Assembly (NCBI GenBank): GCA_907163375.1
Contig: CAJQUW010010463.1
Location: 1 to 64,000 of the forward strand
Source of the DNA: Prostheceraeus crozeri
Lineage: Eukaryota; Platyhelminthes; Polycladida; Euryleptidae
Length of the DNA: 64,000 bases
Reading direction: 5' to 3'
Shown here: positions 13,386 through 25,119 of the stretch, piece by piece
Layout: each line of letters starts with the position of its first letter
Position numbering within the stretch: the stretch's first letter is position 1
Position numbers and translations under genes: made by a program
The notes under the pieces: generated by a model
What the model was told of the DNA's origin: nothing
What the model saw: only the letters and a program-made list of their open reading frames with translations
The model's database searches: none

Positions 13386-13652
13386 GTAACTGAGTGGCTG
13401 AACACCAATCAGATCGAAGTGCTTGATTGGCCGAGTTACTCACCCGACTTGAATCCGATTGAAAATTTGTGGGCGATTATGAAGAAAAAAATATCAAAGA
13501 TTGAAATCACATCCCTCAGTCATCTTGAGGAAGTGATAAAATCTGTTTGGTGCCGTGATATCAGTGCCCAACTGTGCAAAAACCTTGTATTTTCAATGCC
13601 AAACCGTATCAAAAAAGTCTTGAAAAACAAAGGACACGCTACGAAGTATTGA
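13385..13652 (+). pseudogene. Tc1/mariner transposase C-terminal fragment
   Basis: The frame includes Leu-Asp-Trp-Pro-Ser-Tyr-Ser-Pro-Asp-Leu-Asn-Pro-Ile-Glu-Asn-Leu-Trp, the signature around the third catalytic acid (here Glu, DDE type) of Tc1 transposases, and continues to a normal C-terminal end with a TAA stop. The N-terminal DNA-binding region and the first two catalytic Asp residues are missing. The start shown is where Tc1 similarity becomes readable, joined to the other broken transposase upstream. No terminal inverted repeats were found. Confidence 0.88.
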
Positions 13653-13659
13653 TTTTCCT

Positions 13660-16600
13660 GTATTGATGCTCCTTGATTTTCGTGTTACACATTGTTTTCT
13701 GATATTTTGTAATGAAATAATCGATGATACATGTGCATATTTTGGTTTAATGATGATTTCCCTCTTTTTTTACAAGATAATTAAAAATTTCTTATGCCAT
13801 GGCGAATACTGTAGTTTTGATGAAAAGTTCATCTATTCATGATACAGGAATATAGGGTTAGAAAAAATTCAAATTCCTAATGCACGTAGATAAAGCGCAG
13901 GTGCGCTATTGTATCTGTGCTATACATATGGGCCAGGGTTGCACATATTCTGGTTAAATTAATGAAATTTTGGAAAACCGAGAGATAGGAGAAATTTATC
14001 GTCACAAAATCCAACAATAGATCCGACTCCGGCTGTGTATTATCCATGGATCGGCGGTAGATATTGATTGACCACTCAATGGGGGCTAAATCAATAGGCC
14101 GAAATTGTAGCGAAAATTTCGGATTTCTGCATTAAAAATCTAAGTATAATGGCTATTTTGGCTATTTGTTCATTAAGTTTGTGGCATCTATCTTTGACCA
14201 GTGATTATAGCGAAAAATTGCAAAGTGTCTTTGAAAACCGGCGACTCAGTTCTGCTCTCACCTCTTGATAACCTTTGTGGAATTATTAGCGTACTGCATC
14301 TATATTTCATTCAACCTGGATTCTTTGGGAGTAATTTTGTTTGGCAGCAATGACATTTAGCCATTGCTTTCTTTGAAGTGGGGATGTTTCACTCAAGTAG
14401 CACAGCATGTCTATTGAGTAATAATTACTTTCTTATCTACATGCATAAATCATACATGTACAGTAGCCTATATTGAAATAGTTTGTAAAGTATTAATATG
14501 CGCAGCATCTACGATTGCAAGCTATGCGCGAATGAAAACCACATGCATCATGACACACTTACGCGCAATTATTTTCCGCTTGTGAAATAAAGCAGTTGTG
14601 AGCTGTCATCAGGCAGTGTGATAGAAATGTAGACCTATTTTGCTGCAATGAAACAACAATGTTGCACACTATATTGCAAAAAAATTAAAATTGCATTTAT
14701 TTGATCAAAAAGCAGAAACAATTTTGTAGCAAAATATAATATCTACTTTGTTGAATGAAATTGCTAATTCGTAGTAAATTGACAGCTGTGTTCTGTATTC
14801 TCACTTAGACTTTCTTTAGGGTAGATGTTGAGTATATCATTTGCAAATTCAAGTTTGGTCGAAAAATTCAATCGATTTTATCTTATTTCATTTTATAAGT
14901 AAATTAATAAATTTTCAAAAATCAAAAAATGCACATGAAACAAGAAAGTATCATCTTATAAATTCTTCAATGTAATGAGTTGAGTAAATAATACAATTAA
15001 AATTATGAAAAGTACAGTTGTAAATAGATCGATGAAAAATATATCAGCAAGACTAGCAGAAAATATATTTATTAATTTATTCAGACAAATTTATATACAG
15101 CTGCGCACCCAGAAAAGCTCATAATGCAAAAAAGCTACATTGAAATCATAAGCTAAGCCTACTGGAAATTGTCATAAATTTGAAGAACTAGTAATTATCC
15201 ATCAAATTTTCTTTATACGACGCTTGAAGGTCAATAAACTTGCGTGCAGTTCCTCACAGAAGGTCCTTAGAAGCAGAATGCACGACCTCTCAGTTTTGAT
15301 TATTCATTATCATCACAAATCCATTGCTGAATGATCAGGCGTGCCGTTGGAGTGGTGGTCCCCCAATCCCAACCCAATTCTAATGTGAATTTCCATTCGG
15401 ATCCCATACCCGAGAATTCCAATTTCAAAAATGTGATGCTTCTAAAGTTATTATTTTGGTTGCCTTAAAGCAGGTGTACCTTCGCATGCACATTCAGGTA
15501 ATTATTCTTGACCTGTATTTCAGAAAGATTTGAGGCATTTTTTTGAATTGTGACATACTATGAGATGCATATCCTATTCAACATGCAGATAGGCTAAGAC
15601 AAATGCCTTTGGTTAAATTCGAAACGATATCTGTTGTAACACACATGCTTACATGTGGTTTACTTATTTGCCAACTATACGAGTTGATATTTCGTCAATC
15701 TAGTGGGAGAGAGACTATGAGACCATGACTCAGACATGTCGTAGCCTACATGCCTTCATGTTGCCATTATCTAATATTGAAGCACTAGGTTTATAGGTTC
15801 TTTTAATCTACTTCGCACGGGGGGTAGCATGTAAAAATGTGTCCATCAGAATGCTTACGTGTTTTATATTTTGCGAACTATTCCAAATTATGCAATGAAG
15901 AATTTTTCTACTATTTTTTTAATACAACTACTTATTGAGCAAGTGTGATTTCCTTAGTCTTCGGATGAGCACAGCGTTAATCCCATAAACCGCACTTTGA
16001 TATATCAAAGCAAAAACATCATGCTTTGAAAATGATGATTATGTAATTACAGAATCATCTTTTCAAATGCGTAAAAAATCTGGATGTATAATATCAAAAA
16101 CCTTATAATATTGCAACATCTTTAAAGCAAATCATCGTTCACAAGAATTTCTGCAATACCAGTTTGAGGTACTTGTTCATATGTGTAGCAAGCCTACTCG
16201 TCCACATCCTTCGTAATCGAGAATCAGAAAACGGCTGTTGTTGTGAAGAACACTGTGACGTTGTAATGCGTCACATTTGCATCTTTTTCATGACTGCGTG
16301 AAGAATAAAACAAAGGACGGCAAAGAAATCCGTGTGCGATTCACGTACAAGAAACAAACCGCAACAGAATTACGATAATAATTGATGCATGATAAACACG
16401 CTTTGATAGTGTCATCATTTCAATTGTAAACACAGAAAGCAAATTCAAAGAATATATTAATATATTTATTTAGTGACTTTATCAACCCAGGATGCTTAAC
16501 TTAACCTCTTTTAGATTATGTAGACATTGAATAACCTTAGCCTGGACTAATAGTCACATGTCTATTGTCCAAATCAGCACTATAAATTTCACGTTTTCTC

Positions 16601-16760
16601 ATTTGAATTTTGCTTCGTATGGATGTCTTTACACAAGTAAAACAATTATAGAAAAATTACATATAATCAACTTGGCTTCTCATTTAATTGTAAGAGATTC
16701 ACAATCACACATCACAAATCAGTTTGTCATCGCCGATCAGGATCGGCGCAGACCATAACG
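13660..16760. other. no feature recognised
   Basis: AT-rich sequence without convincing open frames or bounded repeats. Confidence 0.5.
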
Positions 16761-16769
16761 AATGTCCCA

Positions 16770-17160
16770 CGATCTTGTACTAATCTTGCCAGTATTTTCC
16801 TAGAGAGTCGCGCCATCTTGTAACTGATCGACCCAACGAGCTCTTAATTTCGCAAGGAATCCATTCGGTTACTGCTCGCGTCCATCGATTGTCTGTCCTC
16901 CGGATGAGGTGTCCGGCCCATCTCTTCTTCCACTTGTCGGCCAAGTCGACCGCATCCCCCCATCTGTGGTTGGGGTCTGTTCTTCTCGTGTTCCGCTCCA
17001 CGTTCCGGACCCGGCGGGTCATACGGCGCGCGCAAGCGCGTGAGCGATCGATCGCGCGCTGAGTGATTGCAAGTTGTTGTCGGTCAGCGTAGTCATCGTC
17101 CACGTTCGTAACCCATAGAGAATTTTCCCGCAGTAACTGCTGTTGACAAGGTTAGCTCTA
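16770..17160 (-). pseudogene. non-LTR retrotransposon reverse transcriptase, 3' fragment
   Basis: Read on the minus strand, one frame gives Cys-Gly-Lys-Ile-Leu-Tyr-Gly-Leu-Arg-Thr-Trp. After a frameshift near 17100 it continues to Trp-Ala-Gly-His-Leu-Ile-Arg-Arg, then Arg-Trp-Thr-Arg-Ala-Val-Thr-Glu-Trp and Val-Thr-Arg-Trp-Arg-Asp-Ser-Leu. This is the C-terminal region that follows the reverse transcriptase core in many LINE ORF2 proteins (RWAGHV...RW...RP..RW.D pattern). The catalytic region is absent, as expected for a 5'-truncated copy. Its G+C content is clearly above its surroundings. Confidence 0.8.
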
Positions 17161-18504
17161 TGTTATGGATCCCTTTATGGTTAGTGTAAACTTACTGGCT
17201 ACCTTTCTTTTACGTGCAAAACTAACCAGTTTTTGTGGTCCATTGTTAACTCTTGGCCCGGGTATTCATAGCTGTGAATACTATCAATACTATTGTATTG
17301 ATTACTCGCTTTAATTATCATTTTGATAGTATACTTTATTGGGGCTTTCGACTTATCTGGAGTTTGCAATTGACGACTTGCAGAAAACAACTTAGGTTGT
17401 TTTATAAAACGGAAAGAGCTATAAATGAATAGACTGCTGTGCATTTGAAAAACTGACTTCACCAACCCATTCTGGGGCTATGCAGAAGCTGTAAATCATT
17501 GAAACTGTCTGTCAGTACAAAGAAAGAGAAAATTAGATTGGGTTCTAAATTTCGTTTTGAAAAAGAGCAATCTTGAACTTGACAAGCTTAATTACTAAAT
17601 CCATCTCTTCAGACCAAGAAAAATATTTTTCATTATAGATGATAGATGGGGCATTTGCTTGATGAATGAATACAAACATAATGTCAAGTCATCTGCAGAT
17701 TTCAAAATTTCATGTAGACCTTCCAATGTACTTAAGAATGTGGTATCGTAAAAGCATGAAGTCATAGATATATACTGAATATATAACAACTATCGTATAT
17801 CATATTGATATTCACGCAATATTCTTCACGAATCATTTTTTCAGATTAAGCTCATTCACATTTTACCTTTCGCGGTTTTGCACGATTAATGATAATTCAG
17901 TTTTCTTCCTCCATTGTTCTTTATATCAACGGCAGTGATATTCAATCTATCTAATTCATTCAAAGGTTTGATGATAAAACCTTTCTATTAAAGTTGTAAA
18001 TCTGTCGATGCAAATTAAGATTCATGTCACTTTAGCACGGAAATTGACTGAGCAGTGATTAAATTCGTTGTTCTGGTGCTTATATTGGATGACACTGACA
18101 TTAATATTTATCGTAAAATTTCTATTCAACGCGTTTTCGAAATATGGCTGCTTTACTTACTACATGCTCCATCGAGCAGCTATAGTCTATGCAAGTGAAT
18201 GCGAGTATGTTGGCTTGAGATGTTATTTATGGATAGACAAACTTAACTGATAAAATATAAAGTTACCGAAATTCATGAAACTTGTAAAGTATCCGAAAAA
18301 AATTCGGAATTAATCACGACACAAATTCACTAACGCTCCCGCTTTTCTATCCATGTGAAGTACGAAAACTAATGACGTACAAACTCTACTAGATACTATT
18401 TTATCGGACCCTTATTCTTTGAAGATAAACAGATCCTGGAGTTTCAGATCCCTAGCATTTCATATGAAAGATATTTTTTCATTTCTGCATGCGTCTGTAC
18501 ACAC

Positions 18505-18532
18505 ACACACACACGCACACACGCATGTCTGT
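18505..18532 (+). repeat. CA microsatellite
   Basis: An interrupted run of CA dinucleotides with a few CG interruptions. Confidence 0.9.
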
Positions 18533-18886
18533 CAGTTGAAAATCAATAACTGCTCAATACCAAACTACCTCTGAAAAAAAGACCGTAGAGTATAATGTAA
18601 ATAGCCTATGAGATCCTTTTTAAACCGGCAACATGATGAGACAAAAATAATTGTCATGGTTGGCCTTCGACTGATAACAAAATTGACTGCACAGTGCCTA
18701 GTCTCCCAACTCTGAACCATAACATTGATTTTCATAATATATTTTTGTATAGGTTGTTTAAAGTTGCACTATTTATATGCTGCATCATAGATATAGAAAT
18801 CATAACGCAAAGGTATAGAGCTGCTTTTGACTAACTATGTATCTACCCTTTAGTCCATATCCAAATTTTAATGAACTATGAGATTC

Positions 18887-19189
18887 GCAATCAGCAAGTT
18901 AGTGAAATTTCTACGTGCATTCATTCAATATCACTTTCAACACACTGCTGGCAAATCGCCTAATTCAGTGCGCCTGCAATATTCAACAAATGCTGCTTTT
19001 TACATACGCAATGTAAATGGAATAATTGAATATTGAGTTGCATCCTAAGGTGCAAATGTAAAAAGATGTAAAAAGCAGCAATTATCAATTAATTATTGCA
19101 GACACACTGACTTTAAAGCGATTTGCAGTAGTGTGTTAAAAATGATATTCAATGAATGCCCATAGAAATTTCACTAACTTGCTAATTGC
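18887..19189. mobile_element. foldback element with arms of about 110 bp
   Basis: The left arm begins gcaatcagcaagttagtgaa and the right arm, reverse-complemented, begins gcaattagcaagttagtgaa. The match continues for about 110 bp to a shared gctgctttttac, leaving a loop of about 60 bp. It has no coding capacity. Target duplications were not recognised, so the superfamily is unknown. Confidence 0.8.
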
Positions 19190-19199
19190 AAAATTTACT

Positions 19200-22100
19200 C
19201 AAATTTACCCGGCTATGGCTGTAACTTTAAAAAGGGAGCTGTGTCGATGTTTAGAGGTGCGAACTGGACCTGCTGTTGATTCCTGATATTGGATGAAATA
19301 GCAGCTATTCAGGTCTGTTACCATTTTCAACTGAGGATGCAACTACTTATTTAATCATTCTATTTGCGTGATGAACGGTGGCCTTCAATGCGAGAGAAGA
19401 TCCAAATATAATTCTTGCATGAAGGTAAGCCATAAGGGATCTTTCGCACTTCGAATTTCGATCTTCAATAAGGTACACGCCACAGGCATTGATATAAAAT
19501 GACATCATCAAAAGCATCTATATGTGAATTTGCGGTGCACCCTAAGATGCTCATAAGTGCTCATAAGTGCTAAGATGCACCCTAAGTATGCTCATTGAAT
19601 TTACAAATTAGTATACTACAGCACCACTACAGCACAGCATTTGCATACCTACTGCTAATTTGCACCGTAGTGGCGCAGCTATTTCGTGAGTTGCGCAAGC
19701 TAATTTAATTGGCAGTCATACTTTGGTTGAATATGTTTTATTCTTTATAATCACACAATGCGATGTCTTGAATATTCAAATCGGTTATTTTTCATGACTG
19801 ATGATTCAAATAGCAGTTGTGAAAATAAGCATTGAAATGAAATAGGCTCAAAAAGTGGCATAGAAAATTCAATACTAAATTCAAAGAATTTATTCGGAAA
19901 CATTATATTTTTAATAAAAGTTTAGTTTAAATAGTGAAATTCAACTTTTTTGAAATACACCTCTTTTGAAATGTGTGAAGCGTCATACCTTGCATTGCAA
20001 TGAAAAAAATCATATCATGTCCTAAATGCACAATCAATTGCGACATCAAAGATCATGCGATGAATGATTTCATTATCAATTGATCAATCGAGCATAGCAA
20101 TTTTTGAGTAAATTCCATGCCTTGCTCCATAGTACATCTTGTAGAGTTGTGATTTCTCTCGGCATTGGCAGATGCATTAATGAAATAAGCAGAAAATTGT
20201 CTCATCTTTAGCTAAGAAGTTTCTGTCGATGAGGTTGTGAGGATAATGTGAATTAAAGTTAAGGCTGTTCTAGCGACGGGAATAAATCCACGTGGAAAAT
20301 AGTTGAGCGGCGTTTCAATATGATTGCAGAATGCAGATATCCGTATTGCCTTCCTGCATGCCGTAGTCGGCGAAGATACATCCGGTGTTAGTCAAATTAC
20401 CTCACAGAGACAATGTGCTTAGATCCAGCACATTAGTGTTGTTAGGTTATGGAAGTGCGCAGTTTCAGTAATGACAATGTCATGGTAGTGTATGTGACAG
20501 CAAAATAGTAGTTAGTGCAAATCCTGTAAATGTTACTGTAGAGAAAATGGTGTTTTTATAAATAGGTCCCTAGATTTCTCTGTCAATTAACACACGTGTA
20601 TCTTCAGTAAGGAAATGGCAATTTAAGGATTAGAGTTGTTTTCATACAAGCTCTAATTTACACTTTTAATATCAAACTAGCACACCATGCAGCTAAGGAC
20701 ATTCATTACCTGAGAGTCATATTGAGCAAACGTGACTGCCAGCGTTCACATTATTACATCATAGCTGGTCTCTCGGGGGAATGGTGCTCAACTTTGATAC
20801 ATGCTTTTGATAAATACATGTGCAACAGGAAAATTCCACACAGGTTCATTCATTTCATTTTAGCCTTTATGAAAAGCGTCATGTGTTAAAAAATACTATT
20901 AGTCTAATGTTAATTGTCACGTATATGTGTAAATAAAAATCCTGCTAAGAGCAGGAATTATTTCTCATTGATGTATAGTTATATTTTGCATATAAATTCG
21001 GTGGTCTGGCAATTATGATCAGAGATCTCTAATGATCTATACATGGATTTATGTACAGTGAAAATAATAAATTCTAAGTGTTTAAATTAAATTAAATTAA
21101 TAAAAAATTAAATTATTCAATTAATTTTAATTAAATTCTAAGCGGCGACATTTGCTTAAGGTGACTTTTGAGAGTGACGTCTATTGGAAAGCGTGTTTAT
21201 TTGTGTTTATTGGACATCTTCGTCTTTAGATGGGATGCAAGTTAGAGACAACACAAATTGTAACTTCGGTATCAAGCTTGGATATCAGAGGATGTTGTTT
21301 AATAAAATACAAGACCTTTATGAATATCATTTTCTCGAAATCTTGACCTATTTTGAGCATGGCCATAAATGTTGCATTTCGGGTAAATAGCCAGTGGGAA
21401 GTGCGGCATTTTGTCATCAATTCAAGTGGTCAAAGGTTACACCATAGAGTAAATATGTTAAGTAGAGTGGTAGCTCCATATTTATTAAATCCCCAAAGTG
21501 TATACACCTTCGATTTTATTAAATGAGCTCAAGGGAGATACAGTCGGATTTGTTTCAAAATGTGAGATATACACATTTATGCAGTTTTGAAGAAATTACA
21601 ACGGAATTGACTGATCAAGATGGCAAAGCAGAAGGAATTGATATCATTTTACAGACTGTGCTTGTCATGACGGCCTTGGAGAGGTAATATTTCTTAAATT
21701 GGCAACTCGATGACCTGCTATTGCTTTCATGAATTAAGAATATGAAATTTCAGCCAAGAAAGCACAATAAGATGTCGACTTTTTCATAAAGACTTCCATT
21801 ATAAGACGGATCATATGAAATTCCCTTGATAATCAGCTTAATTTCCGCTTAGTTAGGATGATTATTAGCAAATATTCATTCCTATTGATATCCAACTTGT
21901 TGGATACTACTTACATAGAGGAGTCATCTCAGTAGTATATAAATTTTGAAAATTTTGAAAATTTTTAGAACTGCTCAAATAATTTTTTGGACCACGCGAA
22001 CGCAATCTGAAAAAAGAAGAAACTGAATCTTTTGATATAAAAATTTTCACTGTCTACAGATACTTTTTTGAGTCGACACTCTACATATACCTACTCTATG

Positions 22101-23220
22101 GGTTACTCTCTTTAGGATATTGTTCTTCCTCCAGTTACACAAAAACCTTAATTTAATAAATTGTAAACATGCATTAAGAATTATCATTTGAATTGATTTT
22201 AAGTGACAATTTACGCCTGTCTGTGTCATTTTCAGTGCATATTATTAGTCTAGTAATGACAGAAGCATGATTAAGTTTCCTAGGCCTACCTTACTTAATC
22301 TCATACATGTGTCTTTGCTATTACGTGACAGTACATGATTAGTGTCTAAATATACTCATCATACTTTACATAACATGCCTTAGGCCCAAAGCTCTTTCAA
22401 AATATGATGAAATTGCATCTACATTAATTGATCTTCGTATCAGTGTATTATAATGTGGATAAGTATTTCTTAGTGGGAGTAATTTTCGATAGTTAAATGT
22501 TACTGCCAGAGTAATTTTTATCAGGGCTGCACCGGGTCGCAAGATCACTTACTTCTTTACCTGACTTTTAGGTATTTTACATTTGGCTAGTCAAAGTAGC
22601 AGTTTCATACTTTACCGCAATCAAGAGTTTATCAAACATTATCAAGCAAAAAATTAAGCGCAATCAAGTCGGAGAAGGATGAGTGACGTAGTATCTGCCA
22701 GAATGCTATGGAAATCAAATTCTCATATTAATAGTTTTCTCCTTTATATTGTAAGACAGAGAAATGTGCAGAATGTCATAGCTGATCTTGAGGTTATGTA
22801 TGAACTCAGATGTTTCATTTCACTGTTATTTCTATATTGTTCTTGCATTCATGTATTAATGTTTTTATGATAGATGTGAAAGAAATGCATGTAGGTAATA
22901 CTAATACTTTGACAGAAGGAGTTTTCTTAATACCAGTTGTCATGGAGAACTCCATGTATGATCAATTATTTGTTGGAATTCCAATGAGAAAATTATGATG
23001 TGATATTGATTAGTGATATTGATATGATTATGATGAGTATGATATGATATTACATTTCAAGCAAAGTTCTAAATTTATGAATCCTGCATAAAAAAGACAA
23101 AAAGATTTCTCTGTCGCCAAAATTTTAGGTTGACGACAGTGTCAACATTTCGGAGATAGATTTGGAACTGGTTAGTTGTTAGGATCAAGCCTGAAGAAGG
23201 TGTGTGATAGAAAAGATATC
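19200..23220. other. no gene recognised
   Basis: A small direct repetition of gctcataagtg and taagatgcaccctaag at 19535-19590 is the only local structure. Open frames near 22.7-23.0 kb look like noise. Confidence 0.45.
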
Positions 23221-23280
23221 TTTCGGAAATTTACAATGACTGAGATAAATAAGCGCTAAATCAAACTGCCGCTCTAAGAA

Positions 23281-23346
23281 GGTACGCCTGGTTGGATTTG
23301 AACTCACAACCATCTAAGTTATCTATTAACCAACTCAGTGGATATC
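23281..23346 (-). repeat. tRNA-derived SINE head, diverged copy
   Basis: On the minus strand the segment has a D-arm-like ctgagttggttaat and a T-arm GTGAGTTCAAATCCAAC that fits the pol III B box. The acceptor stem is not paired, so it is not a tRNA gene. The body that follows (minus strand, about 23280 down to 23225) contains ggcagtttgatttagcgc then ttattta, matching ggcaatttgatctatcg then tttattta after the tRNA-like part at 39632-39704. The two are copies of one SINE family. Confidence 0.65.
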
Positions 23347-23671
23347 AATTGACTGGATCAATTAGATTTTTTGTAAAAGTTAGATTTTCGAAAATTGTCT
23401 GCCTGTAAGTTTATTGCGATGTCATTCAGCAGCTAGTTTTGCATTATGTCGCTCCATATCTGATCACGGCGCGTCACTCGTGTGTGCCTAGATGCTGCTG
23501 TTGTTTGTAACCAGTCTGATTTTCACCTGTTGAAGGACATTGTGCAAAAGCTTATGAGCTGATAAATTTATATTCGAGCCCACCAACGTGTCTCCTTGCA
23601 CACACATCGGCATGTAAACTGGCTCGATGACTCCTCCATTGAATGATACACTCAATTTACATAGACTTGGC

Positions 23672-23893
23672 AGTTCACTTCATCGACAGGACATTTCATC
23701 GACAAGTGGATGATATTTGCTCAAGAGTATCATGCATCCATAGATAGCCAAAGACATAAATTAGATCAATTATTCATAGACATCAAGCTATGATGTCTTT
23801 GAGCTTTATCAGGGACTCCGATGTCGTCTGATCCTGGACATAGGCATTGATGAAAGGACCTGTCGATGAAATAACCCTAGCGATGAAGTGAAC
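23672..23893. mobile_element. MITE with TTCATCGAC-rich inverted ends
   Basis: The left end reads gttcacttcatcgacaggac and the right end, reverse-complemented, reads gttcacttcatcgctagggt followed by atttcatcgacaggtcc. The ends are inverted repeats with internally iterated TTCATCGAC units. The element is about 220 bp and noncoding. Target duplication was not resolved. Confidence 0.6.
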
Positions 23894-23909
23894 CACAATC
23901 ACACATATT

Positions 23910-24055
23910 TGAATATATTTAAAGATCAGTATTTAGTTGATTATTATTATAAAATAATTATTTTTTATATTTAATTAATATAGTTAATTTGATTAATTAA
24001 TTTTTAATAATTTAATTAATAAATAATTAGTATTATAAAATCATTATTAAGTTGC
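23910..24055. repeat. A+T-only low-complexity stretch
   Basis: TTAATTAAT-like simple sequence nearly free of G and C. Similar short stretches lie at 21075-21140 and 36630-36690. Confidence 0.85.
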
Positions 24056-24649
24056 AATCAGCGCGGCTTAAGTATCCCAATGCAATCAAACATGCCTCCG
24101 ACATTGTCTTGAGACAAAAAAATACTTTTACTACTTCTATTTACGCTATAGTAACAAGATGACAGAATTGGAGACCGATTAGGAACGATTGATTTATATA
24201 GAATCATCGAAATCTGTGGGAGGGGCTCCGGGACTCCCAGAGTTTTCAATGTCCAAATTCGCTCGGGTAAAATGGGGTTGAGAAAAGCACAGATGGAAAA
24301 TTCGATGAAATTCAAAATATTTAATTATTAGCTCTTAAAATGCGCAAAAATGAAATCAACACAAATCAATTATAAATTGAATGCTTGAAGTTGAACACAA
24401 AATTTCCTCGAAACATGGAAAATTTCAAATATTGCATATATTTTATTTCTTATTTTATTTAAAAGACAAGTGAGCAGCTAAAACTTCCCTTTTGTGTCAT
24501 GTTGCATAGCAGTATAATTTGTGCTATTAATCGTACCATCAAAATTATGGCGCGATTGGAGATTTCATTGAGGTTCGATTAATCGTGAAAAGCACTGAAA
24601 GTAGAGAAGCAATCATTTTCTTGTTGTTGAAAGTTTTCTTAATTTTCAG

Positions 24650-25114
24650 GTATTGGACGAGATTGTGGCTCTAAAACTGAAATCGAAAGTTGTGGAAAGT
24701 TCATGCATCGTCGAAGAATTGGAAAGTGATGACGAGAGTGCACGTTTCAATGAGCCAAATTCCACAACAAATTCTGTAGAAGAGAAGACTCGAAGACGAG
24801 CTGCTCAGGCGTGGCAGATTATACGCACCAGATTGAACGAAATCAAGCAACAGAGGGCAGAAAATTCGGCGGTTAAGGGTTGGAATATGTTCGCAAAACA
24901 TGCCAGGGCTATGTCAGATTTGGAAAAAGCCAGGGAAGATTTGTATTTGCGCTATGGTGTTTATGGGCCCTCAGAATTTATGCAGAACATTACCACATTG
25001 CCCAGTGGAAAACAAATTTCTGTTGTGGCCAAATCAAGGTCATCGACTCCATGTGTTTCCCGTCCTTCATCCCGAACCAAACGATCTCGGCGTGTCAATA
25101 CCGCGAAATTTTGA
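24650..25114 (+). CDS. 3' terminal exon of an unrecognised gene
   Basis: A strong acceptor (pyrimidine-rich tract, then aattttcAG) at 24648-24649 is followed by a phase-0 open frame of 154 codons ending in TGA. It starts Val-Leu-Asp-Glu-Ile rather than with a methionine, so this is an internal start from an upstream exon. An acidic stretch (Glu-Glu-Leu-Glu-Ser-Asp-Asp-Glu) is followed by a helical, charged segment rich in Arg, Lys, Glu and Gln with regular Trp residues, then Arg-Tyr-Gly-Val-Tyr-Gly-Pro, and a basic Ser/Arg/Lys tail. No membrane segment is seen. The composition looks coding and unlike the surrounding AT-rich DNA. I do not recognise the family. Upstream exons were not identified with confidence; the gene ends before the Ly6 gene starts 2.8 kb downstream. 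Confidence 0.6.
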   Translation, partial: VLDEIVALKLKSKVVESSCIVEELESDDESARFNEPNSTTNSVEEKTRRRAAQAWQIIRTRLNEIKQQRAENSAVKGWNMFAKHARAMSDLEKAREDLYLRYGVYGPSEFMQNITTLPSGKQISVVAKSRSSTPCVSRPSSRTKRSRRVNTAKF

Positions 25115-25119
25115 AATTG

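Noticed and set aside
22679..22998. Two overlapping plus-strand frames with hydrophobic stretches
   Set aside because: Codon content reflects AT-rich noise; no clear splice sites or homology recalled.
24058..24315. 85-residue minus-strand protein
   Set aside because: No motif, no splice support, and adjacent to A+T-only low-complexity DNA.
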